A stretch of DNA of 64,000 nt, taken from assembly GCA_045580165.1 (NCBI GenBank), contig JAZNNG010000081.1, positions 46,759-110,758 on the forward strand, in the 5' to 3' direction. The stretch comes from UBA4717 sp045580165. GTDB taxonomy: Bacteria > Bacillota > Clostridia > Oscillospirales > CAG-272. Shown piece after piece: positions 1-8,182 of this stretch. The notes beneath the pieces are model-generated. The model was not told the origin of the DNA. It saw only the letters and a program-made list of their open reading frames with translations, and did no database searches. Numbering within the stretch: position 1 is the stretch's first letter; each line of letters begins with the position of its first letter. Position numbers and translations under genes: made by a program.

Positions 1-1
1 C

Positions 2-1459
2 GGCGGCAAAATCGAGAGCGTAATCGGCTTCCAGCTTACAACCTACACTTGGCAGACGGTAAATGCGAAAATATTCATAGACTGCTCGGGCGACAGTATT
101 CTCGCCGAGCTCAGCGATGCCGAATACAAGGTAGGCAGAGAGGCAAGAGAGGAATATAACGAAGAATTCGGTCTTGACGTTGCCGACAAGAAAACTATGG
201 GTATGAGCCTTATGATTCAGGCTCACGAGACCGACCACTACTGTGAGTTCATCGCTCCCGATTGGGCGTATAAATTTGAAACCGATGAGGATATGAAATT
301 CAAGCCTCACGACTGCCTTAACAAGATCAACACCAACTTCTACTGGATAGAGCTCGGCGGTGAGGCAGACTCTATTCACGATACCGAGGAAATACGAGAT
401 GAGCTTTTGAAAATCGCCTTCGGTGTATGGGATCATATGAAAAACCGAGGAGATCACGGTGCTGACAACTGGGAGCTTGATTTTATAGGTTTTTTACCCG
501 GCAAAAGAGAAAGCCGCAGATACGTGGGCGATTACGTTCTCACACAAAACGACGTTGAAAAAGGTGCAAGCTTCTACGATGAGGTAGCTTACGGCGGTTG
601 GCAGATAGACAATCATCTCCCCGGCGGCTTTGCAATGTCGGGCAAGGGTGAAAACCACCTTCAGAAGAAGCGTTTGACCGAGCCCTACGGTATTCCGCTT
701 CGCTCGCTTTATTCGGTTAACGTCGAAAACCTTATGTTTGCGGGCAGAAACATTAGTGCTTCGCATATTGCCTTTGCAACCGTCAGAGTTATGGCGACCT
801 GCGGCGTGGTCGGTCAAGCTGCCGGTACTGCGGCGGCTCTTGCGGTAAGATACGGACTCACAATACGAGAGCTCGGCAAGCAGAAGATTGAGGAGCTTCA
901 GGATATTCTTATGGACGACGACTGCTTCCTTCCCCACTTCAAGCGCAAAATATCCCCTCTTTGCACAAAGGATAATCTTAGCGCGGTATGGGGTGATGCC
1001 TCAAATATTCTAAACGGTGTAGACAGAAAGATCTGGGGCAACGATAACGGATACTGGGGTATGGTCAACCGTGCGGTCACATACACGTTTGATGAAAAAA
1101 CTCACGTAGACGAGTTCAGACTTATCGTTGACAGCGACCTTGACCGAGAATACACCGAGGGTAATCCCGACGGACTCAATATTTCAACTACTCTTTTCAG
1201 GCGTCTTGATTATAACTACACCACGTTCGGTTTCCCGAAATGCATGCTTAAATCGTTTAAGATCGAAATTCTGACTGACGGCGGTGAATGGGTGACCGTG
1301 TTTGAAACACACGAAAACCATCAGCGTATGATAAGAGGAAAAATAAATGCTGACACCAAGGCGGTAAGATTCATCCCTCTCGGAACGTACTACTCCGAGT
1401 CGCTTTGGAACGATTACGGAAGCTCACAGGCTCATATTTTTGCTTTTGAGGTAAAATGA
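2..1459 (+). CDS. FAD-dependent oxidoreductase, 5' truncated, with C-terminal discoidin-like domain
   Basis: The reading frame is open from the left edge, so the N-terminus and Rossmann GxGxxG motif lie outside the window. The first visible residues (GGKIESVIGF...FIDCSGDSILAELS) match the substrate/FAD region of the FAD_oxidored family (PF12831-like), and VENLMFAGRNISASHIAF followed by a glycine/alanine-rich GVVGQAAGTAAALA helix is the usual C-terminal FAD-binding segment. After about residue 320 the protein continues into a beta-rich region resembling a galactose-binding/discoidin fold. Family members oxidise sugars or other small substrates; the substrate here cannot be read. No secretion signal can be judged. 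It ends at a hairpin shared with the convergent regulator gene. Confidence 0.75.
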   Translation, partial: GGKIESVIGFQLTTYTWQTVNAKIFIDCSGDSILAELSDAEYKVGREAREEYNEEFGLDVADKKTMGMSLMIQAHETDHYCEFIAPDWAYKFETDEDMKFKPHDCLNKINTNFYWIELGGEADSIHDTEEIRDELLKIAFGVWDHMKNRGDHGADNWELDFIGFLPGKRESRRYVGDYVLTQNDVEKGASFYDEVAYGGWQIDNHLPGGFAMSGKGENHLQKKRLTEPYGIPLRSLYSVNVENLMFAGRNISASHIAFATVRVMATCGVVGQAAGTAAALAVRYGLTIRELGKQKIEELQDILMDDDCFLPHFKRKISPLCTKDNLSAVWGDASNILNGVDRKIWGNDNGYWGMVNRAVTYTFDEKTHVDEFRLIVDSDLDREYTEGNPDGLNISTTLFRRLDYNYTTFGFPKCMLKSFKIEILTDGGEWVTVFETHENHQRMIRGKINADTKAVRFIPLGTYYSESLWNDYGSSQAHIFAFEVK

Positions 1460-1471
1460 ACATAACAACTC

Positions 1472-1516
1472 AAAAAAGCAATGACCGCCGTTATTTTAGG
1501 CGGTCATTGCTTTTTT
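1472..1516. terminator. bidirectional intrinsic terminator between convergent genes
   Basis: An 18-bp perfect inverted repeat (1472-1489 with 1499-1516) carries an A-run on one side and a T-run on the other, so it can end transcription from both directions. The stop codon of the leftward regulator lies inside the right arm. Confidence 0.9.
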
Positions 1517-2310
1517 CTGTATTCATTTGGAGTAAATCCCGTACGGCGCTTGAACAGTCGGCAGAAATACGTATAATTGTCTATTCCCACCTGCTCGGCT
1601 ATTTTATATACCGGCTCGTCAGTTGACGTAAGAAGCTCCGCGGCTCGTTTTATTCTTGTAACCGTTACGTATTCGTTTACAGTAGTGTGCGCATTCTCTT
1701 TGAAGACCTCGTACAGGGTATTCTTCGACGTGTGGAAAATCGCGCAAAGTCTGCTTATACCAAGCTCCTCCTGCAGATTCCTATCAATGTATTCGGTTAT
1801 CTCGTTAAAAAACGTGTCGTAAACAAGCTCTATGGCACTGTTGAACAGTATGCTCGGCAAGAGGTCGTATAGGGCCGCAAGTCTGTTTTCTTCGAGATAT
1901 GGAACCTTTTTATAAAGGCGCTTTAATTCTTTTGCGGTTTCCTCGTCACACTCGGGCAGGTAGACGTCTGTTACGGGAGAGCTTATCGAGCGTATTCTTC
2001 CCATAATAACATAAGCCGCCACAACTCCGTTCTTGATAACGGGCATCGAGCAATCGTACAGTGAGGCTCTGCATATATGGCTTTCAAGGCTCTTAGAGTC
2101 CTTACATCTCATAAGTATTTTTTCATCACACTCACGGCAAAAGCCGAGCTCGCCTTTAACTCTTTGCAAAAGCGCACAGTAGCTATTATCGGGTGAACAG
2201 TTTGTCAAGACTATATATTCTGTATCAAGCACCGATATGCTTATTCCCGTGAGAGCAGATATATCTCTGACTATACGAGAAAGCTCCTCTACGTTATATT
2301 TTATAAACAT
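1504..2310 (-). CDS. AraC-family regulator with N-terminal PocR-type sensory domain
   Basis: The protein has 268 residues. The first ~165 resemble the PocR ligand-binding domain (PF10114): an ISALTGISISVLD start, and several cysteines arranged as CRECDEKILMRC and CRASLYDC. The last ~100 residues are a double helix-turn-helix of AraC type (LGISRLCAIFHTSKNTLYEVF, then IAEQVGIDNYTYFCRLFKRRTGFTPNEYR). It is divergent from the EamA transporter/TIM-barrel operon, with promoters back to back in 131 bp, so it probably controls that operon in response to a small carbon compound. The ligand is unknown. Confidence 0.85.
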   Translation of the reverse strand: MFIKYNVEELSRIVRDISALTGISISVLDTEYIVLTNCSPDNSYCALLQRVKGELGFCRECDEKILMRCKDSKSLESHICRASLYDCSMPVIKNGVVAAYVIMGRIRSISSPVTDVYLPECDEETAKELKRLYKKVPYLEENRLAALYDLLPSILFNSAIELVYDTFFNEITEYIDRNLQEELGISRLCAIFHTSKNTLYEVFKENAHTTVNEYVTVTRIKRAAELLTSTDEPVYKIAEQVGIDNYTYFCRLFKRRTGFTPNEYRKKQ

Positions 2311-2331
2311 TTAATCTCACCGCCTTGCACT

Positions 2332-2360
2332 ATTATATCACTTTCGGGAAGATTGTGCAA
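2332..2360 (-). promoter_or_regulatory. sigma-A promoter of the PocR/AraC gene
   Basis: On the minus strand, TTGCAC (2355-2360) and TATAAT (2332-2337) are separated by 17 bp. The -10 lies 21 bp ahead of the start codon. Confidence 0.65.
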
Positions 2361-2380
2361 CAATATGTGAAAATTTTATA

Positions 2381-2409
2381 TTGCGGTTTTTGTTTATTTA
2401 GATTATAAT
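2381..2409 (+). promoter_or_regulatory. sigma-A promoter of the EamA transporter operon
   Basis: TTGCGG (2381-2386) and TATAAT (2404-2409) are 17 bp apart, with an AGAGGA ribosome-binding site and ATG downstream. It is divergent from the regulator promoter, with the two -35 boxes only about 20 bp apart. Confidence 0.7.
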
Positions 2410-2441
2410 TTACTTATAAGAAATATTACAAGAGGAATCAA

Positions 2442-3290
2442 ATGCAATATCTGTTTTTATTCACGGTAGTATTCGGTGTTTCGTTCCAGAACGTCATAAA
2501 AAAGCCGTATACTCAAAAAACACGCGGCAAGGGTGCTTACACCTTCGGTCTGCTTCTCAGTCTTTCAGCCCTGCTTTTCTTTGTATTCACAAGCAAAGGA
2601 CTGAGCTTTGACCCGAGGCTTATTCTCTATTCTGCTCTTTTTGCCGCATCCTACATACTCGCAACCGTATTTGCGCTTGAAGCCATTTCCTGCGGCTCGC
2701 TGTCTCTCACTGCGCTTATAATTTCATACTCGCTTCTGTTGCCGACCGCTTACGGTCTTGTTTTTCTGAAGGACCCCATCGGCAAGTGGTTTATTCCGGG
2801 ATTTTTACTTCTCGTTATATCGCTCTTTCTTACCAATGCAAAAAGTGAAAAGCTCAAGATCAATTTCAAATGGCTGATATTCGTAACCCTTGCATCCGTC
2901 GGAAACGGAATGTGCTCGGTTTCACAAAAGATGCAACAGGTGAAATTTGACGGTGCTTACAAAAATGAGTTTATGGTAATCGCGCTTGCCATCGTTTCGG
3001 CTTTTCTCGCGGTCTATTCGCTGATAAAAGAGAGGCGCGAGATGATGTTCTTCATCAAGGCGGGATGGAAAGAAGCTGTTTTGTGCGGATTTGCAAACGG
3101 TGTTGTAAATATGCTCGTTATGATACTGTCGGGTACCATGCCTGCGTCGCTTCTCTTTCCGCTTATATCGGGCGGAGGTATTCTCATCACTCACTTAGTC
3201 GCGAGGTTCTACTATAAAGAAAGCTTGTCTAAAACCCAGACCGTCGGATTTGTTATCGGTCTTGTATCTGTTATACTTCTGAATCTTTAA
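2442..3290 (+). CDS. EamA/DMT-superfamily transporter
   Basis: The protein has 282 residues and about ten hydrophobic segments, the size and layout of a drug/metabolite transporter with two EamA repeats. Features seen include a short second helix pair ending GLSFDPRLIL, a first-repeat end at LPTAYGLVFLKDPIGKWFIPG, and a matching second-repeat end at GGGILITHLVARFYYKESLSKTQTVGFVIG. Members move small metabolites, sugars or amino acids across the cytoplasmic membrane. Only 11 bp separate it from the next gene, so the two are co-transcribed. The likely cargo is whatever the neighbouring TIM-barrel protein handles; the substrate itself is unknown. Confidence 0.85.
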   Translation: MQYLFLFTVVFGVSFQNVIKKPYTQKTRGKGAYTFGLLLSLSALLFFVFTSKGLSFDPRLILYSALFAASYILATVFALEAISCGSLSLTALIISYSLLLPTAYGLVFLKDPIGKWFIPGFLLLVISLFLTNAKSEKLKINFKWLIFVTLASVGNGMCSVSQKMQQVKFDGAYKNEFMVIALAIVSAFLAVYSLIKERREMMFFIKAGWKEAVLCGFANGVVNMLVMILSGTMPASLLFPLISGGGILITHLVARFYYKESLSKTQTVGFVIGLVSVILLNL

Positions 3291-3301
3291 GGAGAATTAA
3301 A

Positions 3302-5164
3302 ATGTATAAGATTTCGGTTCCGCTTTATAATGCCAATATTAAAAGAAACGACAGGGAAAGAGCACTTCAGGAGATTAAGCGCTTTGACACGGAGCGCGTA
3401 TTCCTCGCTCTTGACAGGTATGAGCTTGACGAGGACAAACGAAAGCTTGCAATAAGCGAGCTTGCAGACAACTGCAAATTTTTCAAGGAAAACGGATACG
3501 AGATCGGAGCGTGGATATGGGCGTTCTCTCTTTCGGATAACACCGAGTTTTGTCCTATGCGCACGGCTAAGGGTACGGAGCTCACTGCTAATATGTGCCC
3601 GTCGGACGAAAGCTTTGTAAAGTTTGCCGCAGGCTACATCAAGGACATAGCAAACGTTGGTGTTGACCTCATTATGTTCGACGACGACCTGCGCTACGGT
3701 TTTCTCGGCGATTCCCCCGCTTGTCTGTGTGACGGTCACATAAAAATGATAAATGATATCACAGGAGAAGGTCTTACTCGTGAAGAACTCGAAGAACGCA
3801 TATTAAAAGGCGGTCCGAACAAATACCGCGACGCATTCCTCAAGGCAAACGGTGACGCATTCAGAGGCTTCTGCTCTGCGGTAAGACGCGCGGTAGACGA
3901 GGTATCTCCCGACATTCGTATGGGCGCGTGTGCGTGTCTGACGTCCTGGGATATAGACGGCACCGACGCGTTTGAGCTTGCAAAGATACTCGCAGGCAAG
4001 ACACGTCCGTTTGTTCGTCTTATCGGCGCACCGTACTGGGCTTACAACAGGACCTGGGGTAATCTCCTTCAGGACGTTGTGGAGCTCGAGAGGATGGAGT
4101 GCGCGTGGACAAGACTCGGCGACATCGAAATTATGGCGGAGGGTGACGTTTTCCCCCGACCGAGAAGCACCTGCCCCGCAAGCTACCTTGAGGGCTTTGA
4201 CACCGCTATCCGTGCAGCAGGCTGCACCGACGGAATTCTCAAGTATGGAATGGACTACCACTCAAACGCTGACTATGAAACGGGTTATGCCAAGTATCAC
4301 GAGAGAAACAGAAGCCTGTACTCCGCTATCGACCGTATGTTTACGGGAAAGAAAAGCGTGGGTGTCAGAGTCTACGAATCAATGAAAAAAGCCGCGGATA
4401 CCGTATGCACTACCAAGGTCAATGATTACACCAATCTTGAAAACCAGTTTTTCTGCAAAGCGGCGCGTACGCTTGCTTTCAATGCAATTCCAACCGTTTA
4501 CGAGGGTGATGGGGTATGCGGTATAGCCTTTGACGAAAACGCGAGAAGTCTGCCGCTTGAAGCACTTAAGGACGGCCTTATAATCGACCTTGCCGCAGCG
4601 GAGATACTGACAGACCGCGGCATTGACGTTGGTCTTCTGAAAATAGGTAAACAGACGGGCGGTACTGCCGAGTGTTTCTTACATAACGGCAATAACGTAT
4701 ATACACGAGGTGCGGTTATAAACGAGGTCGAGGTAAAGGCGAGTGCCGAGATACTCAGTACTGTGGACGGTATTCCCTTCTCATACAGATACGAAAACGC
4801 CGACGGTAACAGATTCTTAGTCCTCAACATCAACACCCGTATCGGAAGTGATAATCTCCTAAAGCATTACGAAAGAAACCGTCAGTATGCTGAAATGGTA
4901 AAGTGGCTTTCGGGAAAGGCTCTCCCCGCTACCGTTTACGGACACCCGTCTCTTTATATTCAGACAAAAAAGGGCGATGACGGCAGTATGTCGGTCGGAC
5001 TGTGGAATTTCTTTGAAGACACCGCGTTTGAGCCCGTGGTAGAGCTTGACGGCAATTACAGTAACATTGAGTTTGCTAACTGCACGGCAAGGCTTGACGG
5101 CGACAAGGTGTATTTATACGACATACCGCCTTTCGGATGCGCGGTATTTGAGGTAAGGAAATAG
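3302..5164 (+). CDS. Uncharacterised TIM-barrel protein, glycoside-hydrolase-like
   Basis: The protein has 620 residues and no signal peptide, with a clear AAGGAG site before its ATG. I do not recognise a named family. The first ~340 residues alternate helices and strands as in a (beta/alpha)8 barrel, with acidic strand ends such as VDLIMFDDDLRYGF (about residues 120-133), GACACLTSWDIDGTD and WTRLGDIEIMAEGDV, which look like a sugar-binding active site. A middle region resembles a beta-galactosidase-type alpha/beta domain, and the tail (SVGLWNFFEDTAF...YDIPPFGCAVFEV) resembles the C-terminal beta domain of such enzymes. An intracellular hydrolase acting on a sugar imported by the adjacent transporter is an inference. 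Confidence 0.6.
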   Translation: MYKISVPLYNANIKRNDRERALQEIKRFDTERVFLALDRYELDEDKRKLAISELADNCKFFKENGYEIGAWIWAFSLSDNTEFCPMRTAKGTELTANMCPSDESFVKFAAGYIKDIANVGVDLIMFDDDLRYGFLGDSPACLCDGHIKMINDITGEGLTREELEERILKGGPNKYRDAFLKANGDAFRGFCSAVRRAVDEVSPDIRMGACACLTSWDIDGTDAFELAKILAGKTRPFVRLIGAPYWAYNRTWGNLLQDVVELERMECAWTRLGDIEIMAEGDVFPRPRSTCPASYLEGFDTAIRAAGCTDGILKYGMDYHSNADYETGYAKYHERNRSLYSAIDRMFTGKKSVGVRVYESMKKAADTVCTTKVNDYTNLENQFFCKAARTLAFNAIPTVYEGDGVCGIAFDENARSLPLEALKDGLIIDLAAAEILTDRGIDVGLLKIGKQTGGTAECFLHNGNNVYTRGAVINEVEVKASAEILSTVDGIPFSYRYENADGNRFLVLNINTRIGSDNLLKHYERNRQYAEMVKWLSGKALPATVYGHPSLYIQTKKGDDGSMSVGLWNFFEDTAFEPVVELDGNYSNIEFANCTARLDGDKVYLYDIPPFGCAVFEVRK

Positions 5165-5172
5165 TATTTTGC

Positions 5173-5208
5173 AAAACGGAAACGACAAAATTGGCGTTTC
5201 CGTTTTTG
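5173..5208 (+). terminator. intrinsic terminator after the TIM-barrel gene
   Basis: A 12-bp perfect stem (5173-5184 with 5195-5206) with a 10-nt loop is followed by a T-run. Confidence 0.85.
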
Positions 5209-5235
5209 TATTAATCAAAGGCTTTCTGAAGGTAT

Positions 5236-5357
5236 CCTTGCATTTGACGAAATTTGTGCCGCTTTTTGAAAAAAGCTTGGTAAAAACTTCTATACGCGCG
5301 TGAAATTAAACTTTTTTAAAATCTCCACCCATACCCTTGCATTTGACGAAATTTGTG
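5236..5357 (+). repeat. 23-bp direct repeat, two copies 99 bp apart
   Basis: The same 23 bases (CCTTGCATTTGACGAAATTT then GTG) occur at 5236-5258 and 5335-5357. The downstream copy supplies the -35 of the Nudix promoter. The upstream copy has no TATAAT after it, so it is either a decayed promoter duplicate or a second regulator-binding site. Confidence 0.75.
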
Positions 5358-5364
5358 ATATAAT
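5337..5364 (+). promoter_or_regulatory. promoter of the Nudix-trmL operon
   Basis: TTGCAT (5337-5342) and TATAAT (5359-5364) are separated by 16 bp. The -35 and spacer fall inside the downstream copy of the 23-bp direct repeat. Confidence 0.65.
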
Positions 5365-5399
5365 AGTATATGATCACACCATAAATTTCGGAGGCTATC

Positions 5400-5852
5400 G
5401 TGACGTTCCAGACCAGAAAAGAAAAATCGTGCGGCGCAGTTGTTATCCGCCGCGTTAAAGGAGGCTGCCTCACTCTCCTTATCCAACACAGAGGCGGTCA
5501 TTGGGGGTTCCCCAAGGGCCACGTTGAGGCAGGCGAAACAGAAGAACAGACCGCAATAAGAGAGATCCGCGAGGAAACGGGTCTTGAGGTCGAGCTTGAC
5601 AACAACTTCAGACAAAGCGTAGTATATTCCCCTCGCGAATACATACAAAAAGAAGTTATCTACTTCACAGCAATAACAGACACCCGCGAGACGATTCCCC
5701 AACCCGAAGAAATTCGCCGTGCCGAGTGGTTCACGTTTGACGAGGCAAGCGCTCAGCTTACTCACGACAATGATATTCAGATTCTTCGTAATGCTCAAAA
5801 ATATTGGAAGCAAAAGCTTGCCGATGAATACGCATCAGGCGGTAAACTCTAA
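5400..5852 (+). CDS. Nudix hydrolase, diadenosine-polyphosphate type
   Basis: The protein has 150 residues, the normal size for a single Nudix domain. The Nudix box reads GHVEAGETEEQTAIREIREE followed by TGL (about residues 39-61), with all catalytic glutamates. The early stretch SCGAVVIR...LLIQHRGGHWGFPKG is typical of the bis(5'-nucleosyl)-tetraphosphatase branch, so cleavage of Ap4A or a related dinucleotide is likely. It begins with GTG, chosen because GGAGG sits 5 nt upstream. Its TAA overlaps the ATG of trmL by one base, so translation is probably coupled. Confidence 0.85.
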   Translation: MTFQTRKEKSCGAVVIRRVKGGCLTLLIQHRGGHWGFPKGHVEAGETEEQTAIREIREETGLEVELDNNFRQSVVYSPREYIQKEVIYFTAITDTRETIPQPEEIRRAEWFTFDEASAQLTHDNDIQILRNAQKYWKQKLADEYASGGKL

Positions 5853-6349
5853 TGAATGACATCAACATTGCTCTTATTGAGCCCGAGATCCCACAGAATA
5901 CCGGAAATATTGCAAGGACCTGCGCAGCTGTCGGCGCGTCGCTCCATTTAGTAAAGCCTATGGGCTTTACCGTGGACGACAAGAAGCTTAAGCGTGCAGG
6001 TCTTGATTATTGGCACGAGCTTGATATCACCTACTACGAAAATCTCGATGAATTTCTTGAGATAAACAAGAATGAAAAAATGTTCTTTTTCTCAACCAAG
6101 GCTCCGAGAGCTTACACAGAGGTAACTTATCCGAAGCGCGTTTTCCTTGTTTTCGGCAAGGAGACGAAGGGGCTTCCCGAGACACTGCTTCAGAAAAATC
6201 CCGACAACTGTGTACGCATTCCGATGCGTGACAAATTAAGGAGTCTTAATCTCTCAAACTCTGCGGCAATAGCCGTTTATGAGGCTTTGCGTCAGCGCGG
6301 ATTTGAAAATTTACGTGAGGACGGTGTGCCGACGACGTTCGAGTGGTAA
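5852..6349 (+). CDS. trmL: tRNA (cytidine(34)-2'-O)-methyltransferase
   Basis: The 165 residues match a minimal SpoU/TrmH-type knotted methyltransferase (SPOUT). IALIEPEIPQNTGNIARTCA is motif 1 with its Asn/Arg, LVFGKETKGLP is motif 2, and CVRIPMRDKLRSLNLSNSAA is motif 3, which forms the trefoil-knot SAM site. Known TrmL enzymes 2'-O-methylate the wobble base of certain leucine tRNAs. The gene follows the Nudix gene with a one-base TAATG overlap. Confidence 0.93.
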   Translation: MNDINIALIEPEIPQNTGNIARTCAAVGASLHLVKPMGFTVDDKKLKRAGLDYWHELDITYYENLDEFLEINKNEKMFFFSTKAPRAYTEVTYPKRVFLVFGKETKGLPETLLQKNPDNCVRIPMRDKLRSLNLSNSAAIAVYEALRQRGFENLREDGVPTTFEW

Positions 6350-6381
6350 GTTTTAGTGAGTGTTTTTTCCTTTTTTGGCGA

Positions 6382-6430
6382 ATAATTTACGAATGGCGGC
6401 GTTAAGGTTACGCCAAGTTCGCAAAATTAT
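6382..6430 (+). other. predicted leader stem-loop before the DUF4349 gene
   Basis: Three collinear paired segments can be drawn: 6382-6388 with 6424-6430, 6390-6393 with 6418-6421, and 6398-6402 with 6410-6414. The structure sits 24 bp before the lipoprotein start. It matches no riboswitch that I recognise and has no T-run, so its role is uncertain. Confidence 0.35.
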
Positions 6431-6453
6431 CCGACAGGAAAGGAAACGAAATT

Positions 6454-7485
6454 ATGAAAAGAAAGCTTACACTCTCGCTCGTAATTCTCACAATTTGTTC
6501 TCTTTTACTCGCATCCTGCGGCTCTATGACAGAAGCGCAAAACAGTTATGCCGCATACGATAAGGTATACCGTAAAGATGCCGCTGAGATGGAAATGTAC
6601 GATTACGTTTTAGAAGAAGCTGCAACCGAAGCTCCTCAGAGCGTATATTACAGCTCGACCACAAGTGCCGATACGGATTACAAGAGCAAGGAAAACGGTC
6701 TTGCCGCCGGCACATCAGACGGTGGAACGGGCGCTCTTGTTGAAACCTACAGAATGATCATTTACAGATCAAACTACGAAATTCAAACAAAGGATTATCC
6801 CGCGTCGGTTGCGGCTCTCAAGGCTCTTTGCACAAAGTATGAGGCTTATTTTGAAAGTGCGAACACCTACGGTAACGAATCGACCTCAAGAAGCTCTAAC
6901 TACGTTATAAGAGTTCCCGTAAAGAACTACTCTGCCTTTACAGGTGAAGCGGGTAACATCGGCGTTATAGTTTCCTCAAGCGAATACAACGAGGACATCA
7001 CCGACAAATACGTTGATACCGAAGCAAGACTTGAAAGCGCAAGGATCAGAGAAGAAAGAGTTCTTAAAATTCTTGAAAACGCAGACAAGCTTGACGACGT
7101 GCTCGCTCTTGAAAGAGAGCTTTCGGACATCAGATACGAAATAGAGTCTTTAACAGGCTCACTTCGCAAGTACGACTCACTCGTAACCTACTCTACCGTA
7201 AACCTCTCCATACGTGAGGTCAAATCCATCGTTACTCCTCCTGCCGAGGTGCTTACGTTTGGCGAACGCGTTGGCGTTGCGTTCACACGAGGACTTGAAA
7301 ACGTTCAGAATGATTTTGAAAACCTCATTGTTGACCTTTCATACAACTTTATCGGCGTTATCGTATGGATAATTATTATAGCGGTTGTTATCGTTCTTAT
7401 AATCTCAATAAAGAGAAAAATCAAGAAGAAGACTGCGCCAAAGCCCGAAGCAAAGGCTGAAGTCGAAGAAAAAGGCAAAGAATAA
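6454..7485 (+). CDS. DUF4349-domain lipoprotein
   Basis: The 343-residue protein starts with a type II signal peptide ending LLASC (cysteine near residue 22), so it should be lipid-anchored on the outer face of the membrane. The middle (about 95-300) matches DUF4349: a YQIQTKDYPASV-like strand, a long coiled coil (TEARLESARIREERVLKILE through LERELSDIRYEIESL) and YSTVNLSIRE. A transmembrane helix (about 302-322) and a lysine-rich tail follow. DUF4349 proteins have no established function; envelope stress or anti-sigma-like roles have been suggested for relatives. A GGAAAGG site precedes the ATG. Confidence 0.8.
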   Translation: MKRKLTLSLVILTICSLLLASCGSMTEAQNSYAAYDKVYRKDAAEMEMYDYVLEEAATEAPQSVYYSSTTSADTDYKSKENGLAAGTSDGGTGALVETYRMIIYRSNYEIQTKDYPASVAALKALCTKYEAYFESANTYGNESTSRSSNYVIRVPVKNYSAFTGEAGNIGVIVSSSEYNEDITDKYVDTEARLESARIREERVLKILENADKLDDVLALERELSDIRYEIESLTGSLRKYDSLVTYSTVNLSIREVKSIVTPPAEVLTFGERVGVAFTRGLENVQNDFENLIVDLSYNFIGVIVWIIIIAVVIVLIISIKRKIKKKTAPKPEAKAEVEEKGKE

Positions 7486-7493
7486 TAAAGAGC

Positions 7494-7527
7494 AAAAAAG
7501 AACGGCGAATTTTCGCCGTTCTTTTTT
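7494..7527. terminator. bidirectional intrinsic terminator
   Basis: A 16-bp inverted repeat (7494-7509 with 7512-7527) with an A-run and a T-run on its flanks lies between the rightward lipoprotein gene and the leftward transaldolase gene. Confidence 0.9.
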
Positions 7528-7529
7528 TA

Positions 7530-8165
7530 TTATTTTGCACTGTCTGCGATAAACTTTTCTATGCCCTTATCTGTAAGGGGATGCTTGATCATTTGAAGTA
7601 TCACCTTATAAGGAATAGTGGAAATATCCGCACCTGCAAGTGCTGCCCTTACGGCATCCTGCGGTCCTCTGATGCTTGCTGCAATTATCTCGGTTTCTAT
7701 ACCGTAAATGTCAAAAATTTTAGCAATTTCTTCGACAAGCTCCGAGCCATCATCGGATATGTCATCAAGTCTGCCGATAAACGGACTGACAAAGCTTGCA
7801 CCTGCTCTTGCCGCAAGTATTGCCTGCGAAGGACTGAATATAAGCGTTACGTTTGTACGTATGCCCCTTTTCTTAAGTGCCGAAACCGCTTTAAGCCCTT
7901 CTTCACAGATCGGTATCTTAATTACGATATTGGAGTGGATCGATGCAAGCTCCGCGGCTTCTCTTATCATTCCTTCCGCGTCTGAGGACATTACTTCAGC
8001 GCTTATAGGGCCGTCAACAATTAATGCTATTTCCTTTATAACATCTTCAATATTTCTGCCCTCTTTAGCAATCAACGAGGGATTTGTGGTAACTCCGCTG
8101 ATAATCCCAAGCTCTGCCGCTGCCCTTATTTCTTCTACATTGGCAGTATCAACAAAAATCTTCAT
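7530..8165 (-). CDS. fsa: transaldolase / fructose-6-phosphate aldolase family protein
   Basis: The 211-residue protein is the short TalC/FSA type. KIFVDTANVEEIR, GVTTNPSLIAKEG, the Schiff-base lysine in NIVIKIPICEEG, TNVTLIFSPSQAILAARAGASFVSPFIGRLDD and AASIRGPQDAVRAALAGAD are all present. It transfers a dihydroxyacetone unit (sedoheptulose 7-phosphate/glyceraldehyde 3-phosphate) or cleaves fructose 6-phosphate; sequence alone does not separate the two. It lies 17 bp behind the SGNH/SLH gene, so it may share that transcript although no functional link is obvious. A terminator follows its stop codon directly. Confidence 0.88.
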   Translation of the reverse strand: MKIFVDTANVEEIRAAAELGIISGVTTNPSLIAKEGRNIEDVIKEIALIVDGPISAEVMSSDAEGMIREAAELASIHSNIVIKIPICEEGLKAVSALKKRGIRTNVTLIFSPSQAILAARAGASFVSPFIGRLDDISDDGSELVEEIAKIFDIYGIETEIIAASIRGPQDAVRAALAGADISTIPYKVILQMIKHPLTDKGIEKFIADSAK

Positions 8166-8182
8166 ATATTTTCCCTTTAGTA

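Noticed and set aside
6360..6563. 67-codon frame ahead of the DUF4349 gene
   Set aside because: It overlaps the lipoprotein start, has no ribosome site, and encodes low-complexity basic sequence.
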